Translations under genes and position numbers: made by a program
Origin: Xanthobacteraceae bacterium
GTDB lineage: Bacteria; Pseudomonadota; Alphaproteobacteria; Rhizobiales; Xanthobacteraceae
Length of the DNA: 64,000 nt
NCBI GenBank assembly: GCA_019750915.1
Contig: JAIENY010000022.1
Location: 1-64,000 of the forward strand
Direction of reading: 5' to 3'
In this document: positions 29,064 through 39,321 of the stretch, piece after piece
How positions within the stretch are numbered: position 1 is the stretch's first letter
Layout: every line of letters starts with the position of its first letter
Notes under the pieces: model-generated
The model's database searches: none
The model's input: the letters and a program-made list of their open reading frames with translations, nothing else
What the model was told of the DNA's origin: nothing

Positions 29064-31900
29064 ACCCGGTCAAAGAACTGCAAAAGCACGGTCAATCCGT
29101 CTGGCTCGACTTCCTCGCGCGCGGCTTCATCGCCAAGGGCGACCTGAAAAAGCTGATCGATCAGGACGGCGTGAGGGGCGTCACCTCGAACCCGTCGATC
29201 TTCGAGAAGGCAATCGGAAGCAGCGACGAATACGATGACGCTTTCGCCAAACTTTTGAAGGATGGCGACCGTTCGGTGATCGACCTGTATGAATCGGTCG
29301 CGATCGAGGATATTCAGCACGCCGCCGATGTCCTGCGCCCGGTTTACGACGAACTCAAAGGCCATGACGGCTTTGTCAGTCTCGAAGTCTCGCCGTACCT
29401 CGCCCTCGACACCGAGGGCACGCTCGCCGAGGCCAAGCGGCTGTGGAGCGCGGTGAAGCGCGATAACCTGATGGTGAAGGTACCCGGCACCGCCGAGGGC
29501 CTGCCCGCCATCGAGAAGCTGATCGCTCAAGGCATCAGTATCAACATCACGCTGCTGTTCTCGCAAAAAGTCTACGCACAGGTCCTCGAGGCCTATATGA
29601 GCGGGCTTGAGAAACTCGCCGCCGTCCATGGCGACCTGTCGAAGGTGGCGAGCGTCGCCTCGTTCTTCGTCAGCCGCATCGACAGCGCGGTGGACAAGGA
29701 GCTGGACACAAAGATTGCCGCCGCCAACGACGAGGACCAGAAGAAGCGGCTGACCGCCCTGAAGGGCAAGGTCGCCATCGCCAACGCCAAGCTAGCTTAC
29801 CAGCACTATAAGAAGGTGATCGCCACCGCCCGCTGGAAGGAACTGGAAGCCAAGGGCGCGAAGCTGCAACGATTGCTCTGGGCCTCGACCGGCACCAAGA
29901 ACAAGGCCTATAGCGACGTGCTGTATGTCGAGGAACTGATCGGCAAAGACACTGTCAACACCGTGCCGCCTGCCACCCTCGATGCGTTCCGCGATCACGG
30001 CAAGCCGCGCGACAGCCTTGAAGAAAATATCCCGGAAGCCGAACAGGTGCTCAGTGAGCTCGCCAAGAGCGGCGTTTCGCTCGATGCCGTCACCGACAAG
30101 CTCGTGGACGAAGGTGTAAAGCTGTTCGCCGATGCCGCCGACCAGTTGCTCGGTGCGGTCGCAGGGAAACGCGCCAAGATGCTCGGCGCCAAGATTGACA
30201 CGCAAGCGATTACGCTGGGCGACACGCTGGCAAAGGATGTCAAGACGCTGACCGACGAATGGCGCGCGTCCGGCAAGGGTCGGGCGATGTGGAAGAAGGA
30301 CGCCAGGGTATGGACCGGTCACGACGAGGCCAAATGGCTGGGCTGGCTTGACGGGGTGGAGCGTGAGCACAAGGCGCTGTCGCGTTATGAAACGTTCTCC
30401 AATTGGGTGAAGCGTGAGAAGTTCACCGACGTTGTGGTGCTCGGCATGGGCGGATCGAGCCTCGGCCCGGAAGTGATTGCGCTGACGTTTGGCCCCGCCG
30501 CGGGATTTCCCAAGCTCTCCATTCTTGACTCAACGGACCCCGCGCAGGTGCTGCGGCTGCAATCCTCGGTCACGCTCGATAAAACGCTGTTCATCGTCTC
30601 CAGCAAATCCGGTAGCACCACCGAGCCGAACGTGATGATGGAGTATTTCTTCGCTGAGGTCGGCAAGCTGCGCGAAAAGGCCGGCGATCATTTCGTCGCC
30701 GTCACCGATCCCGGCTCGTCAATGGAGAAAACCGCCAAGGCGCGGCACTTCGCTCACATCTTCTACGGAGAGCCGAGCATCGGCGGACGTTACTCGGTGA
30801 TCTCGCCATTCGGTCTCGTCCCCGCCGCCGCGACGGGTCTGGACCTGAAGAAATTTCTGGATGTTGCATCCTCGATGGTACGGGCCTGCGGCCCCGACGT
30901 GCCGCCGCAGGAAAATCCCGGTATCCAGCTTGGCCTTGCGCTTGGCGCAGCGGCAAAGTCCGGACGCGACAAGGTGACGATCTCCGCATCCAGTGCGATC
31001 GGCGATTTTGGTGCATGGACCGAACAGCTGATTGCCGAATCCACCGGCAAGAACGGCAAGGCGCTGATCCCGCTGGCCGACGAGCCGCTGGGAGCGCCCG
31101 GTGTCTACGGCAACGATCGCGTGTTCGTCGATCTGCGGCTGAAGGATGACACCGCGCGCGATGCGGCGCTCAATGCGCTGGAGAAGGCCGGACATCCAGT
31201 GGTGCGGATCGCGGTCACCAGTCCAGAGCATATTGGGCAGGAATTCTTCCGATTCGAGATTGCAACCGCAGTTGCGGGCTCGGTGATCGGCATCAATCCG
31301 TTCGACCAGCCGGACGTGGAAGCGGCCAAGATCAAGACCCGCGAACTCACCGCCGAGTACGACAAGACCGGATCGCTACCGCCGGAAACGCCCGTCGTCA
31401 CAGATGGCAATATCGCGATCTATACCGATACCAGGAACGCCGACGCGCTGCGCAAGTCTGGCGCCGATGGTACCGTGGGATCGTGGCTGAAGGCGCATTT
31501 CTCGCGCATCAAGCCCGGCGACTATGCCGCCCTGCTCGCCTATATTGACCACAACACGGCCGACATCGAAGCCCTGCAGACAGCGCGGCTTGCGATCCGT
31601 GACAGGAAGCGTGTTGCCACCTGTGTCGGCTTCGGTCCGCGCTTCCAGCACTCGACCGGACAGGCCTATAAGGGCGGACCCAACACCGGCGTATTCATCC
31701 AGATCACCGCCGACGACGCCAGGGATCTACCGATCCCCGGTGAGAAGGCGAGTTTTGGCGTGATCAAGGCGGCACAGGCGCGCGGAGATTTTGGCGTGCT
31801 GACCGAACGCGACCGCCGTGCGATCCGGCTTCACATCAAGGGCGACGTCGCCAAGGGCCTCGCCAGCATCAACGCGGCGGTCGCCAACGCGTTGTCATAG
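29060..31900 (+). CDS. tal-pgi: Bifunctional transaldolase / glucose-6-phosphate isomerase
   Basis: 946 aa; N-terminal transaldolase (GVTSNPSIFEKAI...MVKVPGTAEGL), C-terminal PGI (VVLGMGGSSLGPEV...SKSGSTTEPN). Confidence 0.96.
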   Translation: MNPVKELQKHGQSVWLDFLARGFIAKGDLKKLIDQDGVRGVTSNPSIFEKAIGSSDEYDDAFAKLLKDGDRSVIDLYESVAIEDIQHAADVLRPVYDELKGHDGFVSLEVSPYLALDTEGTLAEAKRLWSAVKRDNLMVKVPGTAEGLPAIEKLIAQGISINITLLFSQKVYAQVLEAYMSGLEKLAAVHGDLSKVASVASFFVSRIDSAVDKELDTKIAAANDEDQKKRLTALKGKVAIANAKLAYQHYKKVIATARWKELEAKGAKLQRLLWASTGTKNKAYSDVLYVEELIGKDTVNTVPPATLDAFRDHGKPRDSLEENIPEAEQVLSELAKSGVSLDAVTDKLVDEGVKLFADAADQLLGAVAGKRAKMLGAKIDTQAITLGDTLAKDVKTLTDEWRASGKGRAMWKKDARVWTGHDEAKWLGWLDGVEREHKALSRYETFSNWVKREKFTDVVVLGMGGSSLGPEVIALTFGPAAGFPKLSILDSTDPAQVLRLQSSVTLDKTLFIVSSKSGSTTEPNVMMEYFFAEVGKLREKAGDHFVAVTDPGSSMEKTAKARHFAHIFYGEPSIGGRYSVISPFGLVPAAATGLDLKKFLDVASSMVRACGPDVPPQENPGIQLGLALGAAAKSGRDKVTISASSAIGDFGAWTEQLIAESTGKNGKALIPLADEPLGAPGVYGNDRVFVDLRLKDDTARDAALNALEKAGHPVVRIAVTSPEHIGQEFFRFEIATAVAGSVIGINPFDQPDVEAAKIKTRELTAEYDKTGSLPPETPVVTDGNIAIYTDTRNADALRKSGADGTVGSWLKAHFSRIKPGDYAALLAYIDHNTADIEALQTARLAIRDRKRVATCVGFGPRFQHSTGQAYKGGPNTGVFIQITADDARDLPIPGEKASFGVIKAAQARGDFGVLTERDRRAIRLHIKGDVAKGLASINAAVANALS

Positions 31901-31909
31901 GATATCATC

Positions 31910-32899
31910 ATGCAGATCGGACTCATCGGGCTCGGGCGAATGGGCGGCAACATCACGCGCCGCCTGATCGAAAAGGGAAAGCACGACGTCGTCGTGTTCG
32001 ACGTCAACAGCAAGGCTGTCGATGAACTTGCCAGCCATGGCGCGACACCCGGCGCGTCGCTCGGCGATCTGGTGGTGAAGCTGAAAGCGCCGCGCACGAT
32101 CTGGATCATGCTGCCCGCCGGCAAGATCACCGAGGATACGATCGACACGCTCAGTCACTCGCTGCACAACGGCGACACCATCATCGACGGCGGAAATACA
32201 TTCTGGCAGGATGACGTGCGCCGCGCCGCCGCGCTCAAGGATAAGGGCATCCACTATGTCGATGTCGGCACCAGCGGCGGCATCTGGGGTTTCGAGCGCG
32301 GCTACTGCATGATGATCGGCGGCGACAAGAAGGTCGTCGACCGGCTTGATCCGATTTTCGCGACACTGGCGCCGGGCCTCGGCGACATTTCGCGCACACC
32401 GGGCCGTGAAAAACTCGATGCCCGCGCCGAGCAAGGCTACATCCACGCGGGCCCGGTCGGTGCCGGCCATTTCGTCAAGATGGTCCACAACGGAATCGAA
32501 TACGGCCTGATGCAGGCCTACGCCGAGGGTTTCGACATCCTGCGCAACGCGAATATCGACGCGCTGCCGCCAGCCCATCGCTTCGACGTCAACCTTCCCG
32601 ACGTCGCCGAAGTGTGGCGGCGCGGCAGCGTGATCTCGTCATGGCTGCTCGATCTCACCTCAAGTGCGCTCGCGGCCAATCCCAAGCTCGACGAATATTC
32701 CGGCTTTGTCGAAGACTCCGGCGAAGGCCGCTGGACCATCAACGCGGCCATCGACGAGTCGGTGCCGGCCGAGGTCATCACCGCGGCGCTCTACGCACGA
32801 TTCCGCTCGCGCAAGGAACATACCTTTGCGGAAAAAATTCTGTCCGCCATGCGCGCAGGATTCGGCGGCCACAAGGAGCCGGGGAAACCGAAAGGATAG
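31910..32899 (+). CDS. gnd: 6-phosphogluconate dehydrogenase, decarboxylating (short type)
   Basis: [33 protein letters not shown]...[28 protein letters not shown]. Confidence 0.96.
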   Translation: MQIGLIGLGRMGGNITRRLIEKGKHDVVVFDVNSKAVDELASHGATPGASLGDLVVKLKAPRTIWIMLPAGKITEDTIDTLSHSLHNGDTIIDGGNTFWQDDVRRAAALKDKGIHYVDVGTSGGIWGFERGYCMMIGGDKKVVDRLDPIFATLAPGLGDISRTPGREKLDARAEQGYIHAGPVGAGHFVKMVHNGIEYGLMQAYAEGFDILRNANIDALPPAHRFDVNLPDVAEVWRRGSVISSWLLDLTSSALAANPKLDEYSGFVEDSGEGRWTINAAIDESVPAEVITAALYARFRSRKEHTFAEKILSAMRAGFGGHKEPGKPKG

Positions 32900-32905
32900 A
32901 CTGGA

Positions 32906-34429
32906 ATGAATGCTGACACGATGGACGCAAAGCCGAAAAGTCCCGATTCCTGCTGTTTCGTGATCTTCGGTGTCACCGGCGACCTCGCGCATCGTCTGGT
33001 CATCCCCGCGCTCTACAATCTGGAGAAAGCCGGGCTGTTGCCGGAAAAATTCTGCGTCGTCGGCGTCACACGCTCCGAGGCGGACAACAAGGACCTGAAA
33101 GAAAGCCTGCTGAAGGGTCTGGACAAGTTTGCCACCCAGACGGTCGAGAAATCCGTCGCGGACAAGCTGTTCAACTGCGTGACCGCTATTTACGCCGATC
33201 CCAGCGATCCAAAATCGTTCGATGGACTGAAGACTCATCTGGACAAAATTTGCCAGAACAGCGGCATCAACAACCAGCTGTTCTATCTGGCGGTGCCGCC
33301 AAGCGCGTTCCTGCCGATCAGCCAATCGCTCGGCAAGGCCGGGCTGTTGAAGGAAAGCAACGGCAAGTGGCGGCGGCTGGTGGTGGAGAAGCCGTTCGGC
33401 ACCGATCTGGCATCGGCCAAGGACCTCAACGCCCATCTGCTCAAGCTGCTCGACGAGCATCAGATCTACCGCATCGATCACTACCTCGGCAAAGAGACGG
33501 TGCAGAACATCCTGGTGCTGCGTTTCGCCAACGGAATGTTCGAACCGATCTGGAATCGCAACCATATCGACCACGTCCAGATCACGGTGGCGGAAACCGT
33601 CGATGTCGGCACCCGCGGCAGTTTCTATGAAGCCACCGGCGCGTTGCGCGATATGGTGCCGAACCACCTTTTCCAGTTGCTGGCGCTGGTGGCGATGGAG
33701 CCGCCGTCTCGATTCGATGCACAATCGGTCCGTTCGGAAAAAGGCGAGGTGCTCGCCGCGATCCAGACCCAGACCGAAGAGGAAGCGCTGAAGAATTCGG
33801 TGCGCGGCCAATATCTGGCGGGCAAGGTCGGCAACACCGACGTGATCGACTATCGCAAATCCAACAACATCGCGCCCGACAGCAATGTCGAAACCTATGT
33901 CGCGATGAAGCTTACCATCGACAACTGGCGCTGGGCGGGCGTGCCGTTCTATCTGCGCACCGGCAAGGCCATGACCGCCAAACGCACCGAGGTTGCGATC
34001 CGCTTCAAGGAGGCGCCGTTCTCGATGTTTCGCGTGACGGAGGTGGAACGCCTGTCGCAGAACTATCTCGTCGTTGGCATTGAGCCGACCGAGGGTATCA
34101 CGCTGCAGTTCAATACCAAAGTGCCCGGCCCGGAGGTGACGATCGACGGCGTGGAGATGAAATTCAAATACAAGGACTACTTCAAGGCGTCGCCGAACAC
34201 CGGCTACGAGACGCTGATCTACGATTGCATGATCGGCGACAATATCCTGTTTCAACGCGCCGACAGCGTCGAGGCCGGATGGCAGGCGGTACAACCCTTC
34301 CTCGACGCCTGGAAAAAAGCGGGCGGCAAGGGACTGGGGATGTATCGCGCCGGCACCGACGGGCCGGAGGAAGCGCACGAACTTCTGGAGCGCGACGGCC
34401 GTCGCTGGCGCGCGATCACCGGCGAATGA
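32906..34429 (+). CDS. zwf: Glucose-6-phosphate 1-dehydrogenase
   Basis: FVIFGVTGDLAHRLVIPALYNL...RIDHYLGKETVQNILVLRFAN. Confidence 0.97.
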   Translation: MNADTMDAKPKSPDSCCFVIFGVTGDLAHRLVIPALYNLEKAGLLPEKFCVVGVTRSEADNKDLKESLLKGLDKFATQTVEKSVADKLFNCVTAIYADPSDPKSFDGLKTHLDKICQNSGINNQLFYLAVPPSAFLPISQSLGKAGLLKESNGKWRRLVVEKPFGTDLASAKDLNAHLLKLLDEHQIYRIDHYLGKETVQNILVLRFANGMFEPIWNRNHIDHVQITVAETVDVGTRGSFYEATGALRDMVPNHLFQLLALVAMEPPSRFDAQSVRSEKGEVLAAIQTQTEEEALKNSVRGQYLAGKVGNTDVIDYRKSNNIAPDSNVETYVAMKLTIDNWRWAGVPFYLRTGKAMTAKRTEVAIRFKEAPFSMFRVTEVERLSQNYLVVGIEPTEGITLQFNTKVPGPEVTIDGVEMKFKYKDYFKASPNTGYETLIYDCMIGDNILFQRADSVEAGWQAVQPFLDAWKKAGGKGLGMYRAGTDGPEEAHELLERDGRRWRAITGE

Positions 34430-35169
34430 AAGGGGCGCTGCCGAAAACCATCGTCGTGGCGGATGCCGCGACATTGGCGGTAGCCGCCGCCGAACGGCTG
34501 CTCGCACGCATCGCGCGGGACGACCGGCAGGTGGCGATCTGCCTGACGGGCGGATCGACACCGAAGCGGCTTTACGAACTGCTCGCGACATCGGCTTGGC
34601 GTGAAAGGATCCCATGGACCCGCGTCCAGTGGTTCATGGGCGACGACCGTTTCGTGCCGCAGGACGACAAGCTCAGTAATATTGGCATGGCCCGCCGCGC
34701 ATTTCTGGACGAATGTGCGCCCCCTTCCAATGTGCATCCGATCCCGACGCAGCTGCCCTCACCGGATGAGGCAGCGACTGTCTACGAGAAGGAATTGCGC
34801 GCCTTCGCCGCAAAACATCGCGCTGCGAATGAGCCGCTGTTCGATCTGGTTCTACTGGGCGTTGGACCGGACGGCCACACCGCTTCGCTGTTTCCGGGAT
34901 ATCCCGCTGCCAGCGAAACCCGGCGATGGGTCGTGGGCGTGCCGAAAGCCCATGTCGAACCGTTCGTGCCGCGCGTCAGCCTGACGCAACCGTGCCTTGC
35001 GATGTGCGAGGAGATGCTGCTGCTCGCATCGGGTCACGACAAGAAGGAGATCCTCGCCCGTGCGTTCGCCCATGATGACCTGCCCGCCGCGCACGCGCGA
35101 TCTGCCAAAGGGGAGACAATCTGGATGATCGACGAAGCCGCCGCACCACCCGGCATAGACGGCGCATGA
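34426..35169 (+). CDS. pgl: 6-phosphogluconolactonase
   Basis: LTGGSTPKRLYELL...WFMGDDRFVPQDDKLSNIGMARRAF...LLGVGPDGHTASLFPG; ATGA overlap with zwf. Confidence 0.95.
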   Translation: MKGALPKTIVVADAATLAVAAAERLLARIARDDRQVAICLTGGSTPKRLYELLATSAWRERIPWTRVQWFMGDDRFVPQDDKLSNIGMARRAFLDECAPPSNVHPIPTQLPSPDEAATVYEKELRAFAAKHRAANEPLFDLVLLGVGPDGHTASLFPGYPAASETRRWVVGVPKAHVEPFVPRVSLTQPCLAMCEEMLLLASGHDKKEILARAFAHDDLPAAHARSAKGETIWMIDEAAAPPGIDGA

Positions 35170-35699
35170 CGCAGACATCCTCGACCATCGCGGCGATTGT
35201 GCTGATCGGCGTCTCTGCGTCGGGGAAAAGCACCGTTGCCGAGGCGCTGGCCAAACGCATCGGCTTTGCCGAGGAGGACGGTGACGATTTTCATCCTGCC
35301 GCCAATATCGCGAAGATGCATGCCGGCATTCCACTGACCGACGAAGATCGCTGGCCATGGCTTTACGCCATTGCCGATGACATTGACCGGCATATCGAGG
35401 AAGACAAGCCCGTGGTCTTTGCCTGCTCGGCATTGAAGCGCGCCTACCGCGACATTCTGGTGCATGGCCGCCTGGACATCCGGCTGGTCTATCTAAAGGG
35501 TTCGCGCGAACTGATCTGCGACAGGTTCAGCAAACGTCAGGGACACTTCATGTCGGCGGCGCTGATCAAGAGCCAGTTCGACACGCTTGAAGAGCCGCAA
35601 CCCGGCGAAAATATTCTGATCGTCGACATCAAGGACACCGTGGATGAGATCGTGGACGAGATCGTCGAGAAGCTGAATCTTTCCACGGCCGGAGCTTGA
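35166..35699 (+). CDS. gntK: Gluconokinase
   Basis: LIGVSASGKSTVAEALAKRIGFAEEDGDDFHPAANIAKMHAGIPLTDEDRWPWL; ATGA overlap with pgl. Confidence 0.93.
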   Translation: MTQTSSTIAAIVLIGVSASGKSTVAEALAKRIGFAEEDGDDFHPAANIAKMHAGIPLTDEDRWPWLYAIADDIDRHIEEDKPVVFACSALKRAYRDILVHGRLDIRLVYLKGSRELICDRFSKRQGHFMSAALIKSQFDTLEEPQPGENILIVDIKDTVDEIVDEIVEKLNLSTAGA

Positions 35700-35704
35700 C
35701 CCTG

Positions 35705-36508
35705 ATGGCGCCGATCCGCCTTGTTGTCTCGGATGTCGACGGATCGCTGGTGACGCGCGACAAGAAACTGACGCCCGGCGCCATTGCCGCCGTCCACAAT
35801 CTGCATCGGCGCGGCATCAAGTTCACCGCCGTCAGTAGCCGGCCGCCGTTCGGCATGCGGATGCTGGTCGAGCCTCTCAAGCTCGTTCTGCCGCTCGGCG
35901 CGTTCAACGGCAGCACCACGTTCAATCCGGACCTGTCTTTGATGAACCATCAGACTATTCCGCGCGACGCGGTCGCGGACGCGCTGGATTTTCTCAAATT
36001 CCGCAAGGTCGATGCGTGGCTGTTCACGACCGACCGATGGCTGGTCCAGCGCCCCGACGGTCCTTATGTGGCACGCGAGAAAATGACCATCGACGCCGAA
36101 CCGGATGAGATCGGCGATCCGACACCGCTGCTTGACCATATTTGCAAGATCGTCGGCGTCAGCGACGATTTCGACCTGCTGGCGCAGTGCGAGCCCGACC
36201 TCAAGGCAGCGCTCGGCAAGGCTGCTCACACCGCGCGCTCACAGAACTATTATCTCGACGTCACGCCGCCTGGATACGACAAGGGCACTTTCGTCGAGAC
36301 GCTGGCCAACCGCCTGAACATTCCGCTCGCCAATGTCGCGACTATCGGTGACATGGCCAATGATCTGCCGATGTTCCTGCGCAGCGGGGTGTCGGTCGCG
36401 ATGGGCAACGCCAGCGATGCAGTGAAAAAACGGGCTACTCACACCACCGCATCGAACGAGGACGACGGCTTCGCCAAGGCCGTCGCGCAGATCATCGAGA
36501 TCGGTTAG
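35705..36508 (+). CDS. HAD family hydrolase (Cof-type sugar phosphatase)
   Basis: VVSDVDGSLVTRDKKL...IGDMANDLPMFLRSGVSVAMGNA. Confidence 0.92.
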   Translation: MAPIRLVVSDVDGSLVTRDKKLTPGAIAAVHNLHRRGIKFTAVSSRPPFGMRMLVEPLKLVLPLGAFNGSTTFNPDLSLMNHQTIPRDAVADALDFLKFRKVDAWLFTTDRWLVQRPDGPYVAREKMTIDAEPDEIGDPTPLLDHICKIVGVSDDFDLLAQCEPDLKAALGKAAHTARSQNYYLDVTPPGYDKGTFVETLANRLNIPLANVATIGDMANDLPMFLRSGVSVAMGNASDAVKKRATHTTASNEDDGFAKAVAQIIEIG

Positions 36509-36511
36509 CCG

Positions 36512-38341
36512 TCACGTCTTGACGTCATTCCTGCCTGGCTCCGTCGAACGCTGGACGACCGGCTTTTGCGGATGCAGGGCAGCGAAAATATTCTGCGCGG
36601 TGTTGACCAGAGCGATATGCGTCAGCGCCTGCGGAAAGTTTCCGATCTGGCGACGCTCCTGCGTATCGTATTCTTCAGCCAGCAGGCCGACGTCGTTGGC
36701 CAGCGATGCTACGCGCCAGAACAACGTGCGCGCTTCGTCAATCCGGTTCATCAGCACATAAGCGTCTGCGAGCCAGAGTGTGCACGCCAGAAACACGCCC
36801 TCAATCGGCTGGACTTCGTCCGCCAGCGGCTCGCGGGGATCATGCCGCAGCACAAAGCCGTCGCGCAACAGATGCTTCTCGATCGCGGCGATCGTCCCGA
36901 CGATGCGCGGATCGTCCGGCTTGAGAAACCCGATTTCCGGCAGCAGCAGCAGGCTCGCGTCAAGCATCTTCGAGCCGTAGGATTCGACATAGGAATTTTG
37001 CTCCTCATCGAAACCTTTTGTGCAGACGTCCTTGTGAATTTCGTCTCGGATAGCGCACCACTCATCGACCGGACCTTCCAGCCCGAATTTCCTGGCGCTC
37101 TTGATGCCGCGGTCGAACGCCACCCAGCACATCACCTTTGAGAACACGTAGTGACGCGGCGCACCCCGCCGCTCCCAGATGCCGCTGTCGGGCTCGCGCC
37201 ACGCCTTGGAGAGGTGTTCGAGCAATGCCAACTCGATCGGCCATGTGTCGCCGTCGAATTCGATCCCGGTCTGCCGCGCCTGATAAAAGGCATCCATCAA
37301 CTCGCCATAGACATCGAGTTGAAGCTGGGCATGCGCCGCATTGCCAAAGCGCACCGGTTGCGAATTCTCGTAACCGGGTAGCCATGGCGCTTCCCATTCC
37401 AACAGACGGCGCTGCCCGGCGATGCCGTACATGATCTGCATATCCACCGGCGAGCCCGCGACAGCGCGAAGCAGCCATTGGTGCCAGGCGGAGGCTTCCT
37501 CGCGATAGCCGGAATTCATCAGCGCAAGCAGCGTGAAGGTCGCGTCGCGGATCCAGCAGTAGCGATAATCCCAGTTGCGGGCGCCGCCGAGTTTTTCAGG
37601 CAGCGAGGTGGTCGGCGCGGCGACGATGCCGCCAGTCGGCGCGAAGGTCAGCGCCTTCAAGGTCACCAGCGAGCGCTGGATCAGATCGCGGTGCCTGCCC
37701 TTGAAATTGCCGCGGGCGGACCACTCGTCCCAGAACGCCTCGGTATCCGCGAGCGCGCGGTGCACGTCGATCGGCTCGGGCACCGGCAGGTGCGATGCAT
37801 CGTAGGTCAGCACAAACGACAGCGTTTCGCCTGCCCGCACTTCAAATTCGGAAACGGTGGTCATCCCCTCGCCATGCGTTTCCACGTCGGAACGCAACAC
37901 CACCATGTCGGGACCGGCAATGGCCTGCAAAGTACCGTCATCGAGCGTCTTGACCCACGGTACGCTGAAACCCGAGCCGAATCGCAGGATCAACTCCATG
38001 CGCATCTTCAAGACGCCCCGGTCGCCGCGTACGATGCGCACCACGTCGGAAGCCTGCCCGCGCGGCGGCATGAAGTCGATCAACGTGACCGTACCCTCCT
38101 TGCCGACATAACGCGTCTCCAGAATCAGGGTATCGCCGCGATAGGACCGCGTAATTCCAGCGGGCTCCTCCTTCGGCGCGATCCTCCAGCGGCCATGCTC
38201 CGGATTGCCGAGCAGCGAAGCAAAGCAGGCATCGGAATCGAACGTCGGCCAGCACAGCCAGTCGATTGATCCATCACGGCTGACGAGCGCGGCGGTCAGG
38301 CAATCGCCAATCAGAGCATAATCTTCAATGGGGGAGGACAA
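36512..38341 (-). CDS. Glycoside hydrolase family 15 protein (glucoamylase/trehalase-like)
   Basis: MSSPIEDYALIGDCLTAALVSRDGSIDWLCWPTFDSDACFASLLG...NWDYRYCWIRDATFTLLALM. Confidence 0.94.
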   Translation of the reverse strand: MSSPIEDYALIGDCLTAALVSRDGSIDWLCWPTFDSDACFASLLGNPEHGRWRIAPKEEPAGITRSYRGDTLILETRYVGKEGTVTLIDFMPPRGQASDVVRIVRGDRGVLKMRMELILRFGSGFSVPWVKTLDDGTLQAIAGPDMVVLRSDVETHGEGMTTVSEFEVRAGETLSFVLTYDASHLPVPEPIDVHRALADTEAFWDEWSARGNFKGRHRDLIQRSLVTLKALTFAPTGGIVAAPTTSLPEKLGGARNWDYRYCWIRDATFTLLALMNSGYREEASAWHQWLLRAVAGSPVDMQIMYGIAGQRRLLEWEAPWLPGYENSQPVRFGNAAHAQLQLDVYGELMDAFYQARQTGIEFDGDTWPIELALLEHLSKAWREPDSGIWERRGAPRHYVFSKVMCWVAFDRGIKSARKFGLEGPVDEWCAIRDEIHKDVCTKGFDEEQNSYVESYGSKMLDASLLLLPEIGFLKPDDPRIVGTIAAIEKHLLRDGFVLRHDPREPLADEVQPIEGVFLACTLWLADAYVLMNRIDEARTLFWRVASLANDVGLLAEEYDTQERRQIGNFPQALTHIALVNTAQNIFAALHPQKPVVQRSTEPGRNDVKT

Positions 38342-38417
38342 AACGATCCTTTACAGAGGGACGCACAAAAATTCGTGCCGGGAAACCAGCACGGGCCGCT
38401 ATTAACTGCCGAAATGG

Positions 38418-38457
38418 AAAAAAGTTCGCGCGGCGGAGATATCACCGCGCGAACTTT
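38418..38457 (-). terminator. Rho-independent terminator of the minus-strand operon
   Basis: AAAGTTCGCGCGG-N11-CCGCGCGAACTTT with T-tract on the minus strand. Confidence 0.88.
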
Positions 38458-38496
38458 CAGACCCTCGTGACATCGGATATCGATCGGTCGCCCGTG

Positions 38497-39312
38497 TCAG
38501 GCACCAACCGCCTCCGCCAGCCCCAGAAAACTGTCGGTATGAATATCGAAATATGGCTCGGGCGAGGTGTCGGTCTTGCCGTTCGGGCCGAACTCCAATG
38601 GCCGCGCCACGAATGCGGTGTGCATTCCGAAAGCCTTGGCGCCCTTCATATCGTACTTGTGGCAGGCCACCATCAAGATCTCCTCGGGCTTGAGGCCAAG
38701 ATAGCTCGCTGCCATTCCATAGACCGACGGCGAGGGCTTGTAGCTTTGCGCGAGCTCGCCTGTGAGCACCGCGTCCATTGGCAGGCCTGCATGTTTCACG
38801 ATCGCGATGGCCGCCGGCATGCTGGCGTTCGTCAGCGTCGCGAGCGTGAACCGCTTGCGCAGCCGTGTCAGTCCCTCGATGGTGTCCGGCCAGGGGTCCA
38901 TCCGGTTCCATGCGAGGTTCAACTCGTCGCGCTCGGCGGCCGTGAACTTGTCCGACAGGCCGCGCTTCTCGAGCAGGTTATCAAGACCCGTGCGATAGAT
39001 CCGATCGACGCGCGTATACGGCGCCTTGCCGGCTAGCACCGTATCCATGCCCATACGGTATTGATCCCGCCATTCGCTCGATATCACCGCGAAATCGAGA
39101 TCGATACCCTTGGCCCTGAACATTGCCTGACCGGCGCGAAGCACCGGCTGATAGAAATCGACCGTCGTGCCCTGCAGATCGAAGGTCATCGCCTTGATGC
39201 CGCTCATGTTGAACGGTGACGCTTTTGGTTCCGTCTGCGCACCGGCCTTGCTCGCCATCGTCATCGCGGCCGCTCCCGCCAAAAATATCCGTCGTGAAAA
39301 CTCGACCGTCAT
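38497..39312 (-). CDS. Tat-exported haloacid dehalogenase type II-like HAD hydrolase
   Basis: N-terminal SRRIFLAGAAAMTMA twin-arginine signal; FDLQGTTVDF, SSEWRDQYR, LTNAS, YKPSPSVY, ACHKYDMKGA. Confidence 0.88.
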   Translation of the reverse strand: MTVEFSRRIFLAGAAAMTMASKAGAQTEPKASPFNMSGIKAMTFDLQGTTVDFYQPVLRAGQAMFRAKGIDLDFAVISSEWRDQYRMGMDTVLAGKAPYTRVDRIYRTGLDNLLEKRGLSDKFTAAERDELNLAWNRMDPWPDTIEGLTRLRKRFTLATLTNASMPAAIAIVKHAGLPMDAVLTGELAQSYKPSPSVYGMAASYLGLKPEEILMVACHKYDMKGAKAFGMHTAFVARPLEFGPNGKTDTSPEPYFDIHTDSFLGLAEAVGA

Positions 39313-39321
39313 AGCGTTCTC

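Noticed and set aside
32660-34615. 651-aa minus-strand ORF opposite gnd/zwf
   Set aside because: Antisense shadow; the plus strand encodes unmistakable gnd and zwf
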